Under the pieces are notes generated by a model that did not search any database, was not told the origin of the DNA, and worked only from the letters and a program-made list of their open reading frames with translations. Source: UBA1351 sp965140555 (lineage in GTDB: Bacteria > Bacillota > Clostridia > Lachnospirales > Vallitaleaceae). From it: a DNA stretch of 64,000 nucleotides. A program made the position numbers and the translations under genes. Location of the stretch: contig OZ223259.1 in assembly GCA_965140555.1 (NCBI GenBank), forward strand, positions 868,001-932,000, read 5' to 3'. Position 1 is the stretch's first letter; each line of letters begins with the position of its first letter. Positions 18,243 to 27,531 of the stretch are shown in pieces.

Positions 18243-19364
18243 TCATATCTTTACACCTTTTCCGACAATAAAAGGGTACGTATTTTCACCTTTCAAAATT
18301 TTACCCTCAGACACTTCAACCTCTTTATCCAAAATTACATAATCTAATTTTGCATTCCTTTTGACAACTGTGTTTTGCATAACAATGCAATTATCAATGA
18401 CCACGCCCTGCTCTACTTTAACGCCCCTGAAAAGGACACTGTTTCGAACCGTTCCTTCTATAATACAACCATCAGCAACAATAGAATTGGTAACTTCTGC
18501 TTCATCATTATACTTAGCAGGGGTTTCATCTTTGATTTTCGTAAATACGCGACCATTTTCCATAAACAGTTCCCGTCTGACCTCAGGATCTAACAATTCC
18601 ATATTCGTTCTATAAAAAAGAGGTATAGAATGCATGGAACGCCAGTATCCATGGTATTGACACCCATGTATATGTAATGAATCTAACTTTTTAATAATAA
18701 TATCCCGAACAAAATCATAATACCCTTGTGCAGCACTTTCTTCCAACAGTTCCATAAGAAGCGTTCGTTTTAAGATATAAATCCCCATAGATGCTAACTG
18801 TCCTTGAGGATTCCTAGGCTTTTCATATAATTTACGGATGCGATTTTCTTGATCCAACTCTAAGATTCCATAGAATCTAAGATCTTCTTCATTTAAATCA
18901 CTCATATCACGATAACATAACGTTATATCCGCGCCTGCTTTTTTGTGATTTTCCAGCAATTCATTGTAATTCATTTTGTAAATGCAATTACCACTTGCAA
19001 TAAGTACATATTCCGCTTGACTACGACGTAAGAACGTCATATTGTGATACATACCGTCAGCAGATCCTTTATACCATCCTGAATTTTCGCCAGAGAGATA
19101 TGGTGGGAAGAAAAACAGACCACCGCGTCGTCGGTCCAGATCCCACTCCTTACCTGAACCCAAATGATCCATAAGGGAACGGTAACTGTATTGCGTGAGT
19201 ATCCCGACTTTATTCACCCCTGAATTTATCATATTCGATAGAACAAAATCTATTGCTCGGTATCGTCCTCCATAAGCAATGGCTGCAACAGAACGCTTCG
19301 CCGTAAGTTCTTTCATTTTTTCATTTTTACCGCCGGTAATTATAATGCCTAATGTATTATTCAT
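18243..19364 (-). CDS. glgD: glucose-1-phosphate adenylyltransferase regulatory subunit GlgD
   Basis: 373 residues from the ATG at 19364, chosen because GGAGG lies eight bases upstream; a GTG three codons earlier overlaps that site. It is the paralogue of GlgC: the N-terminal nucleotidyltransferase-like domain has ITGGKNEKMKELT where catalytic enzymes have AGGQGSRL, so the pyrophosphorylase signature is degenerate, as expected of the non-catalytic subunit. A left-handed beta-helix C-terminus follows (hexapeptide-like repeats, ~280-370). It overlaps the glgC stop by eight bases, indicating translational coupling and a hetero-oligomer supplying ADP-glucose for glycogen. Confidence 0.93.
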   Translation of the reverse strand: MNNTLGIIITGGKNEKMKELTAKRSVAAIAYGGRYRAIDFVLSNMINSGVNKVGILTQYSYRSLMDHLGSGKEWDLDRRRGGLFFFPPYLSGENSGWYKGSADGMYHNMTFLRRSQAEYVLIASGNCIYKMNYNELLENHKKAGADITLCYRDMSDLNEEDLRFYGILELDQENRIRKLYEKPRNPQGQLASMGIYILKRTLLMELLEESAAQGYYDFVRDIIIKKLDSLHIHGCQYHGYWRSMHSIPLFYRTNMELLDPEVRRELFMENGRVFTKIKDETPAKYNDEAEVTNSIVADGCIIEGTVRNSVLFRGVKVEQGVVIDNCIVMQNTVVKRNAKLDYVILDKEVEVSEGKILKGENTYPFIVGKGVKI

Positions 19365-20640
19365 TCTCCTCACCTCCTGCTTGAACTGTAGCTCCTGAAA
19401 GTACCGTTAATTGTTTAAAGTCCTCAGGGGTAACGCCTTTTTCTATTACAACATTTTTGCCTAATACGGCGTTGGCAGGAATAATTGAATTTTCAGCAAT
19501 GACCGTGATTCCACTATTGTATAAAGAGGGTTTTAGCTGATTAACAATCTCATCTCCAAAGCCGATATGCCCGTCTTCTTGAATCGTTACCTGCTCTCCG
19601 ACAATCGATTTTTTAATATGTGCATTTTTCTTAATAACTGAGTTCGCCATAATAATAGAGTCTTCCACAACTGCACCGTCTTCAATATACACTCCGGGGA
19701 ATACAACGGAGTTACGCACTGTTCCGTAAATCATACAACCTTCTGCAACAATAGAGTGTTTGACACTCCCACTAGGTCCGATATAATTAGCAGGCATCAC
19801 AGGATTAACCGTAAATATCTTCCATACTTGATCAAACAAATCAAATTCCGGAACGCGCTTTATTAAATCCATATTCGATTCCCAATAAGCCTGAATAGTC
19901 CCTACATCTTTCCAATATCCTTTGAATCGATAGGCATAAGCTTCTAGTTTGTCATCAATCATTTTAGGGAGAATATTATGTCCAAAATCATGACTCGACT
20001 GTGTATCTTTCGCATCTTTTATCAAATAGTCCCGAAGTATCTTCCATGTGAAGATATAAACTCCCATCGATGCGAGATTATTCTTAGGATGCTCCGGTTT
20101 TTCATCAAATTCTATAACTCTATCTTCTGCATCTGTATTCATGATACCAAATCGATTAGCTTCTTCAATAGGTATTTCAAACACCGATATGGTTGCCGCT
20201 GCTTTCTTTTCTTTGTGATAGGATAACATTTTGGAATAGTCCATTTTATAAATATGATCACCAGAAAGAATAATAACATATTCCGGATCTTCTTTTTCTA
20301 TATAATGAATATTTTGATAAACTGCATTGGCCGTACCTGTAAACCAATCACTATTGTCACTTTTCTTATACGGAGACAAAATTGTCAACCCGCCTGTAAT
20401 CCGGTCCAAGTCCCATGGCTTTCCTATTCCGATATGTGCATTCAACTCAAGGGGTTGGTATTGAGTGAACACACCAACTGTATCAATTCCTGAATTTACA
20501 CAGTTACTCAAAGGAAAATCGATAATACGATACTTTCCTCCATATGATACCGCTGGTTTTGCTGTCGTTGTTGTCAAAACCCCTAGTCTGGATCCTTGCC
20601 CTCCGGCAAGTAATAGTCCAACAATTTCTTTTTTAGCCAT
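19357..20640 (-). CDS. glgC: glucose-1-phosphate adenylyltransferase GlgC
   Basis: 427 residues from the ATG at 20640 (MAKKEIVGLLLAGGQGSRLG), preceded by GGGAG with good spacing; an ATG five codons upstream is less well placed. It makes ADP-glucose from ATP and glucose-1-phosphate, the committed step of glycogen synthesis. Visible are the substrate loop AGGQGSRLGVLT, YRIIDFPLSN, the sugar-binding VFEIPIEEANRFGIM and FDEKPEHPKNNLASMG regions, and a C-terminal beta-helix. The catalytic Asp lies in ILSGDHIYKMDY (~140). It forms an operon with glgD, preceded by the PAS hybrid kinase 56 bases upstream. No other glycogen gene is in the window. Confidence 0.95.
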   Translation of the reverse strand: MAKKEIVGLLLAGGQGSRLGVLTTTTAKPAVSYGGKYRIIDFPLSNCVNSGIDTVGVFTQYQPLELNAHIGIGKPWDLDRITGGLTILSPYKKSDNSDWFTGTANAVYQNIHYIEKEDPEYVIILSGDHIYKMDYSKMLSYHKEKKAAATISVFEIPIEEANRFGIMNTDAEDRVIEFDEKPEHPKNNLASMGVYIFTWKILRDYLIKDAKDTQSSHDFGHNILPKMIDDKLEAYAYRFKGYWKDVGTIQAYWESNMDLIKRVPEFDLFDQVWKIFTVNPVMPANYIGPSGSVKHSIVAEGCMIYGTVRNSVVFPGVYIEDGAVVEDSIIMANSVIKKNAHIKKSIVGEQVTIQEDGHIGFGDEIVNQLKPSLYNSGITVIAENSIIPANAVLGKNVVIEKGVTPEDFKQLTVLSGATVQAGGEENE

Positions 20641-20696
20641 CCTTCCATCTCCCATCTCTGTAATCGGCGTATATGTTCATTTTACCATAAAATGCG

Positions 20697-22976
20697 TCAA
20701 TGCGTACAGTCCTTTAACAACATATTATATATGGATTCTAGCTTTACCGGTTTTTCCATATAAGCCATTACATGATCGTTTTTTTGCGTTTCTTCCTGAG
20801 CCAACGGTGTATTCCCTGATAGAAAAATGACCTCGACATCGGGATTGATTTGTATGAGTTGTTCTAACACACTTGCTCCTGACATATGTGGCATAATTAC
20901 GTCTAAAATAATACGATCAATATCTCTATAATGCTCCTTATAATAATTCACAGCATCTATCGGTTGAGAAAAGGATATAACTTTCATCCCTTTATTCGTT
21001 AAGTACACCCCTAATAACTCATTAATTAACGGCTCATCATCAACAACCATAACCCAAAGAGCTTTATCCTCTGAAACAACCAAAGTCTCCTGTTCACCCG
21101 TCATGTATTTCTCTCGATTTTGAATCGTATCTTCACATTTGATACACGGAATATATACCTCAAATGAAGACCCCTTATCCGGAACACTATTAACTCGAAT
21201 ACCACCCTTATGTTGTTTAATAACGCCGGCTACTGTTGCTAATCCGATACCTGTACCCATTTTTTTGGTAGAGAAAAATGGTTCAAAGATATGCTCAATA
21301 ATATGCTCCTCCATTCCCACACCACTATCTGTAATCACCACGCGTCCATAGCATCCTTTTTCAAGTTCGCCCAAAGGCGTTACCAAACGTTCCTCCAATA
21401 CAACACGGTCCACATTAATCTGTATCGACCCATATTCAACCAAAGCATCCTTGGCATTGATGCAAATATTTAATATGGCATTTTGCATGAGCGATGGGTC
21501 AACTTCAACTTCAATACTCTCTGTTTCTGCTGAATAGGTGATTTCTACTTCTTTTCCCATACTATGTTTAATAATTTCATACAAACTTTCTACCATTTGC
21601 ACAAGATTTTTATGTTGTAGTTCCATGGGACTTTGCTTACTAAAGGCTAATAGTTTTCGAACAATATCTGAAGTTGTCTTAATAATAGTGTCAAGTCGCT
21701 TAATATCGACTCCCGCATCTAGAGGATTCTGATGTTCTAATAGAAGATCAACATATCCCCGCATCATCATCAACTGGTTGTTAATATCATGAGCAATGCC
21801 TCCTGCCAAGCGCCCTACTGACGTTAACCGTTCATTATGCTGGAGCATTTGCTCTGCTTCTTTTCTGGTGGTTATATCCATACATGTACCTGACATAATC
21901 CACGGCAATCCCTTTTTGGTAAATTTCATAACCTTCCCGCGGTCATGGAACCATACCCAACGACCATCTTTATGCCGCATTCGATACGTACTGTCAAACA
22001 TTCTACTTCCACCATCGACTTGTCTCTCAATCTCTTGAATAACTGTTTGCTTATCCTTTGGATGCATGAGTGATACCCATGTATCAAAGGTTGTGGGCAT
22101 AAGTTCTCGTGCCTCATATCCTAGCATATCAAACCAAAAAATATTATAATCGGTTTGCCCGGTTAAGATATTCCATGACCATGTTCCTATTTGCGCTGCT
22201 TCAACTAATTCCTGATAACGTTTGCTACTTTCCTCTAGTTTTTCCTGTATGGATTTTTGTTGAGTTAAATCGTAGAAGTAAGTTCCAATTTTACGGGTAT
22301 TTTTTTCTTCGAAAAAGTACACATACGCCCTTATCCATCGCCATATTTCACCTTTATAAAAAAAACGTCCCAAAAGCTCTATATGTCCTTCGCCCTTTTG
22401 TATAAACTGTTGAACTTGACTCTTTATAATTTTCACATCATTTGGATGTACAGATTCCATAATATCATTTAAATCCATGTTTACAAAAAGATTGTAGCTT
22501 TCCATAAAGCGTTCGATATCACCTGTAATTTTAGTAATCCGCCACTTATCCTTCTTAGACCATATACAACGTATCATAGGGCCTAGTTGAAACAATGCAT
22601 CGCTTTCATACATCATCTGCTTAGGTGTCAGCTTTTTCTCCAACAATAGCACAAATTCGTCCTCTGAAATTTTTAATAATTGAGCCTTGATCCATATTCC
22701 AATACGCTCAACGAACACTTGATGTTGATAGCGTCTGAGCCCTTTGAACATATGCGATTCTTTATTGATGGATTCAATCATATCATGAACATGAAGTTCT
22801 TCCATCATACATAGGACATTCTCTCGTGTATGCTCTAATCGGAATATAACAAATAAGCTTGTATCAACTTCTACAAACTTATAAGTGTTTCTATTTTCAT
22901 GAGATTTAATACATTGGAATTGAATATATCCTGTAGCTTCAGTATAAACACTCTCACTATCTGTTATATCAAGCAT
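20697..22976 (-). CDS. PAS-containing hybrid histidine kinase with receiver domain
   Basis: 759 residues, no membrane segment, so a cytosolic sensor. An N-terminal PAS-like region (~15-125), a second PAS (~130-245) and a third PAS_3-type domain (~255-375, containing the W-x-W/W-V-W-F-H-D-R-G-K-V pattern) precede a HisKA domain with His~396 in GGIAHDINNQLMMM. HATPase follows (~480-620; NAKDAL, DSGVGM, GTGIGLATV), then a C-terminal receiver (~640-755) with Asp~691 in ILDVIMPHMSG and the Lys of YMEKPVKL. With no output domain it must pass phosphate to another protein. It lies 56 bases upstream of glgC, so it may be co-transcribed with glycogen synthesis; a functional link is only inferred. Confidence 0.9.
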   Translation of the reverse strand: MLDITDSESVYTEATGYIQFQCIKSHENRNTYKFVEVDTSLFVIFRLEHTRENVLCMMEELHVHDMIESINKESHMFKGLRRYQHQVFVERIGIWIKAQLLKISEDEFVLLLEKKLTPKQMMYESDALFQLGPMIRCIWSKKDKWRITKITGDIERFMESYNLFVNMDLNDIMESVHPNDVKIIKSQVQQFIQKGEGHIELLGRFFYKGEIWRWIRAYVYFFEEKNTRKIGTYFYDLTQQKSIQEKLEESSKRYQELVEAAQIGTWSWNILTGQTDYNIFWFDMLGYEARELMPTTFDTWVSLMHPKDKQTVIQEIERQVDGGSRMFDSTYRMRHKDGRWVWFHDRGKVMKFTKKGLPWIMSGTCMDITTRKEAEQMLQHNERLTSVGRLAGGIAHDINNQLMMMRGYVDLLLEHQNPLDAGVDIKRLDTIIKTTSDIVRKLLAFSKQSPMELQHKNLVQMVESLYEIIKHSMGKEVEITYSAETESIEVEVDPSLMQNAILNICINAKDALVEYGSIQINVDRVVLEERLVTPLGELEKGCYGRVVITDSGVGMEEHIIEHIFEPFFSTKKMGTGIGLATVAGVIKQHKGGIRVNSVPDKGSSFEVYIPCIKCEDTIQNREKYMTGEQETLVVSEDKALWVMVVDDEPLINELLGVYLTNKGMKVISFSQPIDAVNYYKEHYRDIDRIILDVIMPHMSGASVLEQLIQINPDVEVIFLSGNTPLAQEETQKNDHVMAYMEKPVKLESIYNMLLKDCTH

Positions 22977-23049
22977 TGGACCTCCCTGTCCTCACTCCTA
23001 CTATAGCCTAAGACCATTATAACATACTCTTAAACTCGATGAAAGCTCT

Positions 23050-23931
23050 CTATCGGTCTTCTCGTATACTATTCGATATAAAGGCTATTGCCATCATTCC
23101 CGGTCCTACATGGGAAGCAATCGTTGCTGACAAGCAGGTTACTATGACAGGATTTGTTATGCCTGCAGCCCTGAAACTTTCAATAATACGCTCTGCTTCT
23201 TCCGGAAGATGTGCATGACCTACAACAATCATTTGTTTGTCATCCGACAGATTTTCCATTACTTTGTTCAGCATATACTTATAGGCTTTGGCCTTGCCCC
23301 TTAACTTACTAAACGATACTAATTTACCACGATGATCCATCGAAAGAACGGGCTTCACGGATAGCATAGTACCCACATATGCTGATGCCGCCGGTATTCG
23401 TCCCCCATTTTTTAAATGCATAAGATCGTCTACAACAAACCAATGATTGGCTTGCAATTTAATCGATTCTATATGTTGAAAAATCATCATTGTTTCCAAC
23501 TCTTTTTCAACATCATGAACGGCTTCTATAACAAGTGCCGCCAGTCCTATTGATGCTGCCAATGAGTCAATAATATGTATCGATGCCTCTGGGTAATCTT
23601 CTTTAACCATATCAGCCGCAAGAAATGCATTCCCAACTGTCCCGCTTAGCCCTGAAGAAAGACCGATATAAATTATCTCGTTATCGTTCTCAATTTGCTT
23701 TTTAAAGCACTCGTAAAATGTCATCACATTAATCTGAGATGTTTTTGGCATTGTTCCATTATCAAGCTGTTCATAAAAAAATGTATGTGAAAACGTATCA
23801 CCTAGATCGTCCACATACTCTCTATCCGCAATATTAACCGGCATTCCTAAAACAATTAAATGTTTCTCATGGGATCGGACAAAATCCAAACTGAGATCCG
23901 AACTTGAATCAGTTATGATTATCGTATTCAT
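23050..23931 (-). CDS. DegV family fatty-acid-binding protein (FakB-like)
   Basis: 293 residues. DegV/FakB proteins hold a fatty acid for phosphorylation by the FakA kinase. The N-terminus IITDSSSDLSLDFV and the lipid-binding loop TSQINVMTFYECF (T-S-Q motif) are typical, as are GLSSGLSGTVGNA, the hairpin LKNGGRIPAA and the VGPGMMAIAF end. It is a stand-alone protein. A second DegV domain is fused to a DhaL kinase domain at 25468-27312, which could be its partner or a parallel system. Bound lipid is unknown. Confidence 0.9.
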   Translation of the reverse strand: MNTIIITDSSSDLSLDFVRSHEKHLIVLGMPVNIADREYVDDLGDTFSHTFFYEQLDNGTMPKTSQINVMTFYECFKKQIENDNEIIYIGLSSGLSGTVGNAFLAADMVKEDYPEASIHIIDSLAASIGLAALVIEAVHDVEKELETMMIFQHIESIKLQANHWFVVDDLMHLKNGGRIPAASAYVGTMLSVKPVLSMDHRGKLVSFSKLRGKAKAYKYMLNKVMENLSDDKQMIVVGHAHLPEEAERIIESFRAAGITNPVIVTCLSATIASHVGPGMMAIAFISNSIREDR

Positions 23932-24090
23932 AGTTTTCCTCCCGAAATATATCTCCTTTCTATTTTACGTGAAGACCTTTACCTTGTAAAGCGAATTAAC
24001 ACGACCCATTTGCTCTATGAAAAAGTTATTGTTACTACATATAGAAGTCAACAAAACTAAATCTTCCGTCTTTTCCCCGCAAAGAATCCA

Positions 24091-24099
24091 TGCTATAAT
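24091..24099 (+). promoter_or_regulatory. extended -10 promoter of the SEC-C gene
   Basis: TGCTATAAT is a TG-extended consensus -10 box (core 24094-24099). The -35 region is poor. The ATG at 24137 follows about 30 bases after the expected start. Confidence 0.55.
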
Positions 24100-24136
24100 A
24101 GCAGTATCTATCGTGTATTAGAGAAAGGAAAACATT

Positions 24137-24640
24137 ATGCAATTATATGAACAATGGAAAGAGCTCGCATACAAAGAGCGTACTCCCGAAGAATATGACG
24201 CTTTCTGGAGCGACTATTTACCTAAAGAACAAGAAGTCTATACAACATTACTTCAACAACACGGCACTGTAACTGAAGGTACTATCTCTGATTTAGCAGC
24301 CACCTTCAATTTAGAACCTGTTGTCTTTGTCGGCTTTCTGGATGGAATTAACACCAGTTTAACCACAGCTATTGACCTCGAGCCGTTAACCGAAGACGAT
24401 ACGGTACGTTTATCTATAGACTTTCCCTTGCTCTATCACAATATGCTCGAGGCTACAGCAGAATGGCTCTATACCCTTCCCGAATGGGATGACATCTTGA
24501 CTCCTGAAGAACGCAAGGGTATTAAGAAGGCTTACAACCAAAGCAAGATTGTTGTGAAAGACCGTAAAATCGGACGCAACGAACCTTGCCCATGCGGAAG
24601 TGGTAAGAAATACAAACAATGTTGTTTAAAAAACGCATAA
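24137..24640 (+). CDS. SEC-C metal-binding motif protein
   Basis: 167 residues. The last ~20 residues are a SEC-C zinc motif (IGRNEPCPCGSGKKYKQCC; C-x-C-x8-C-C), the same module that ends SecA and many stand-alone proteins, where it binds zinc and contacts protein or nucleic acid partners. The first 140 residues are a helical acidic domain seen in small Firmicute SEC-C proteins (starts MQLYEQWKELAYKERTPEEY); its role is not known. AGAAAGGA precedes the ATG. It is a single gene, convergent with the methyltransferase-like gene 16 bases away. Confidence 0.85.
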   Translation: MQLYEQWKELAYKERTPEEYDAFWSDYLPKEQEVYTTLLQQHGTVTEGTISDLAATFNLEPVVFVGFLDGINTSLTTAIDLEPLTEDDTVRLSIDFPLLYHNMLEATAEWLYTLPEWDDILTPEERKGIKKAYNQSKIVVKDRKIGRNEPCPCGSGKKYKQCCLKNA

Positions 24641-24656
24641 GACCAATACGCTAGTA

Positions 24657-25448
24657 TTATTGCTTAGGAGGCATAGGAATAAATTTATTCGTATGCCTTT
24701 TGTATTGTTTAAAATCTTTCCGGTCTTTATATTTCTCTTCTAACAACGGCACACCGGATACAAAATAGAGCAATAACGTCATAATAAGTGGTGATACATA
24801 TAACGCTAAACTACTTACCGAATCAACCGCCATCGTGGTAATTCCCCACCATAAAAGCGCCTCTCCGAAATAATTCGGATGTCTTGTATACGCCCATAAC
24901 CCTTCCGTCATCAATTGACCTTTATTGGATTTTCTGTTTTTAAATTTTCTTAATTGCCAGTCGCCGATAACCTCAAATCCAAAACCTACCAAAAAAATCA
25001 CAATTCCGGCAATTAATAATCCGGACATACTATTGTTTGGTTTGGATATTCGATAAATTATAGGCTGCGCCACAACCAGCATAAAAAACATTTGAAGCAT
25101 AAAGACTCTTAAATACGCCATTATATACGGATGATCCCCAAATTTTTTACGCATATCAACATATCGAAAATCTTCACCTTTACCTATATTCCGAGATCCA
25201 ATATGCAGTGCCAATCGACTTCCCCATAAAATCACACATACAGGTAGTACATAATCAAGTCCTTCCGGGTTTGCTCCAGGTTCAATTCTCTGAATAACAG
25301 AAAGACCTATTGCTAAAATTGCAAATCCTAATCCCCATCCTATATCCACAATTGAATTATTATGTATTATTGTTGCAATAATAAAAAGAACTGTAAAATA
25401 CACCCATAGAATACCTAACGACAAAACAATCAACATTCCATAACTCAT
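24657..25448 (-). CDS. DUF1295 / isoprenylcysteine methyltransferase-like membrane protein
   Basis: 263 residues, about six membrane segments. The C-terminal half has the steroid-5-alpha-reductase/ICMT-type motif LMTEGLWAYTRHPNYFGEALLWWG (~185-207), where R-H-P-N-Y-x-G-E binds cofactor (NADPH or S-adenosylmethionine). The N-terminal stretch SIVDIGWGLGFAI is typical of DUF1295. Substrate is unknown; relatives act on lipids, polyprenyls or steroids. It begins 19 bases after the DhaL-DegV fusion, so it is probably its operon partner, which hints at lipid metabolism. Confidence 0.82.
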   Translation of the reverse strand: MSYGMLIVLSLGILWVYFTVLFIIATIIHNNSIVDIGWGLGFAILAIGLSVIQRIEPGANPEGLDYVLPVCVILWGSRLALHIGSRNIGKGEDFRYVDMRKKFGDHPYIMAYLRVFMLQMFFMLVVAQPIIYRISKPNNSMSGLLIAGIVIFLVGFGFEVIGDWQLRKFKNRKSNKGQLMTEGLWAYTRHPNYFGEALLWWGITTMAVDSVSSLALYVSPLIMTLLLYFVSGVPLLEEKYKDRKDFKQYKRHTNKFIPMPPKQ

Positions 25449-25467
25449 CCTATCATCCTTTCTTTGG

Positions 25468-27312
25468 TTAATGTCTCCGTTCCTTTATTTTTTCTATAAA
25501 TGACAGAGGTAATGTCTGTTCAACTGCAAATGCTACAGCCACAGCTCCTTCTCCGGCACTCATGGCAATAATCGTTGATGAAGCACATATATATGTAGGT
25601 TCAAATCCTAAGTGCTTTTCTAGAATTCTACCTATATTTTGGGCTTCTTCTTTTTTATCAACATAGACGATACTATACGCAGTAATCGTACATTTCTCAT
25701 GATATTTGAGAATTTCTTTAATCAAGGCTTTTCGGCTACCGTTCTTGGACCAGGCCAGTCGTCCTAATGCCCCTTCTCCGTCTTTATTCAACGAGATTAG
25801 CGGTCTGAACTTAATCTTCTCTAATATATTACCCATCTTTACGGTAAGACGCCCTGAACGAACCATAGGTTGTAAATCTGCGATTCGAACAAGTATTCTT
25901 ACATTGCCTCGGGCTACATTAAGGAAATCAACAACTTCCTGTACAGACTTCCCTTTATTTAATTCACCGGCTGCCATATATGCTAATAGACCTTGGGCTG
26001 CAGAGTTTTGCTTAGAATCGATTACATGGACTCTTTTACGTCCTTCATTCATCGGCTTTGCAACCTTCATAAAATTATTATAGGTTCCGCTTAATTTTCC
26101 TGATACATTAATGACTATAAGAGAGTCATAATAGCTTAATAAATATCTTAAACGATTATCTATGGTTGCCACATCCGGCTGTGATGACGCAACCGTCTCT
26201 CCTTGATTTACTGCTCTTATTACATCTTGATTATGAATGGTCAACTTGTCAAAATACTCACTCTCATCAATACTAATCCGCAAGGGTATTGTATGTATTT
26301 GCAACTGCTCAAGCAATGTTGGCGAGAGATCTGCAATAGAATCAACCACAATCCCAACTTGATGTTGACGGTGGTAAGCAACCTCCACCTGCTCTTTCAT
26401 ATCATCAATCTTTTGATATCGAATGGATCCTTGCTTTTCTAAGAGTTGTACAACTTCTCGCGGTTGATTCGTATGAATATGAACACGTGTGACCAGTTTA
26501 TTCCCTGCAACCACAATAGCATCTCCATAAGGTTTTAAGATATCCTTAATCCTTACCTCCGGATTATTAACTTTGTATAACACTTCTGTACAATAGCGAT
26601 ATGCAGGTACTTCATCTCCTACATGATTGTGCTCATGTACGCTTCTAATCTCATCTTCATCAATCTCTTCATCGGCCATTTCTTCTAACTGAAGATGCGT
26701 CTGTCGACTTTTCAAAAATTCCAGCATACCTTCAATAAATAAGACAAAGCCTTTGGCTCCTGAGTCAACAACTCCCGCTCGCTTTAGAATATCTAATTGT
26801 TGCTTTGTATGATCTAATGCAATGGTAGCTTCTTTGTAACCATATTCAATGACATCAATAAAACTTTTACCTTTTGCCCGCTCCAACTTCAATGACTCTG
26901 TAAAAATGCGAATAACTGTTAATATAGTGCCTTCTACCGGTTCTCCCAATGCTTCATAGGCAAAATCCAACGCCTGCTGATTAGCCGAAACAAAATCATC
27001 AATACTTACGTCTTCTTGACTATTGATTCCCTCACTGATACCTACAAAATATTGTGCAAAAATAACCCCCGAATTACCTCTAGCACCACTTAATGCAGCC
27101 TCAGCAAGTATTCCAAAGGCTTCCTTAAAATTATAATTGTCGTTTGCTCTATATAAAACAGCTTTCATTGTAGAGAATAAATTGGTTCCGGTATCTCCAT
27201 CAGGTACCGGAAACACATTAATCTGATTTAAATACTCTTTCTGTCCCATGACATTTTTTGCTCCTGAAAGGTAAGCATAATAAAGTCGTTTTCCCTCGAT
27301 AGTTTCTGTCAT
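25468..27312 (-). CDS. DhaL kinase domain fused to a DegV domain (FakA-FakB-like fusion)
   Basis: 614 residues from the ATG at 27312, chosen because AAGGAGG lies six bases before it; upstream in-frame codons overlap the site. Residues ~8-205 are a DhaL/DAK2 ATP-binding kinase domain with the metal-binding NVFPVPDGDTGTNL, ALSGARGNSG and GAKGFVLFIEG, as in fatty acid kinase FakA/YloV. A middle region (~220-310; EVLYKV, GDAIVVAGNKLVTRVHIH) matches the FakA middle domain. The C-terminal ~300 residues are a DegV domain (GIVVDSIADLSP, VASSQPDVATI, NVSGKLSGTYN, MVRSGRLTVKMG). Kinase and fatty-acid carrier are thus in one chain. Fusions of this type exist in Clostridia; the substrate here is inferred to be a fatty acid. 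Confidence 0.88.
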   Translation of the reverse strand: MTETIEGKRLYYAYLSGAKNVMGQKEYLNQINVFPVPDGDTGTNLFSTMKAVLYRANDNYNFKEAFGILAEAALSGARGNSGVIFAQYFVGISEGINSQEDVSIDDFVSANQQALDFAYEALGEPVEGTILTVIRIFTESLKLERAKGKSFIDVIEYGYKEATIALDHTKQQLDILKRAGVVDSGAKGFVLFIEGMLEFLKSRQTHLQLEEMADEEIDEDEIRSVHEHNHVGDEVPAYRYCTEVLYKVNNPEVRIKDILKPYGDAIVVAGNKLVTRVHIHTNQPREVVQLLEKQGSIRYQKIDDMKEQVEVAYHRQHQVGIVVDSIADLSPTLLEQLQIHTIPLRISIDESEYFDKLTIHNQDVIRAVNQGETVASSQPDVATIDNRLRYLLSYYDSLIVINVSGKLSGTYNNFMKVAKPMNEGRKRVHVIDSKQNSAAQGLLAYMAAGELNKGKSVQEVVDFLNVARGNVRILVRIADLQPMVRSGRLTVKMGNILEKIKFRPLISLNKDGEGALGRLAWSKNGSRKALIKEILKYHEKCTITAYSIVYVDKKEEAQNIGRILEKHLGFEPTYICASSTIIAMSAGEGAVAVAFAVEQTLPLSFIEKIKERRH

Positions 27313-27361
27313 TCTAGTCCTCCTTAACATGTTCTCTCATATATATATAATCCGGCGTTGT

Positions 27362-27377
27362 ATTATTAATTAATAAT
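27362..27377. promoter_or_regulatory. AT-only palindrome in a divergent intergenic region
   Basis: ATTATTAATTAATAAT is a perfect 16-bp palindrome between the divergent DhaL-DegV and ArsR-type genes. ArsR-family repressors bind AT-rich inverted repeats, so it could be the regulator's own operator, but base composition alone could produce it. Confidence 0.3.
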
Positions 27378-27531
27378 AATTATTACTCATCAATTATACC
27401 TTATTCTTTAATTGGTATCAATCACGAAATAAAGCTAGAAAAATTATGTAAACTTTGCTAAAATAGAATAAGTTTAACGCATCACTGCGACATTGCTTTC
27501 TCAGATAAAAATAATGAAAGAAGGTATTACT

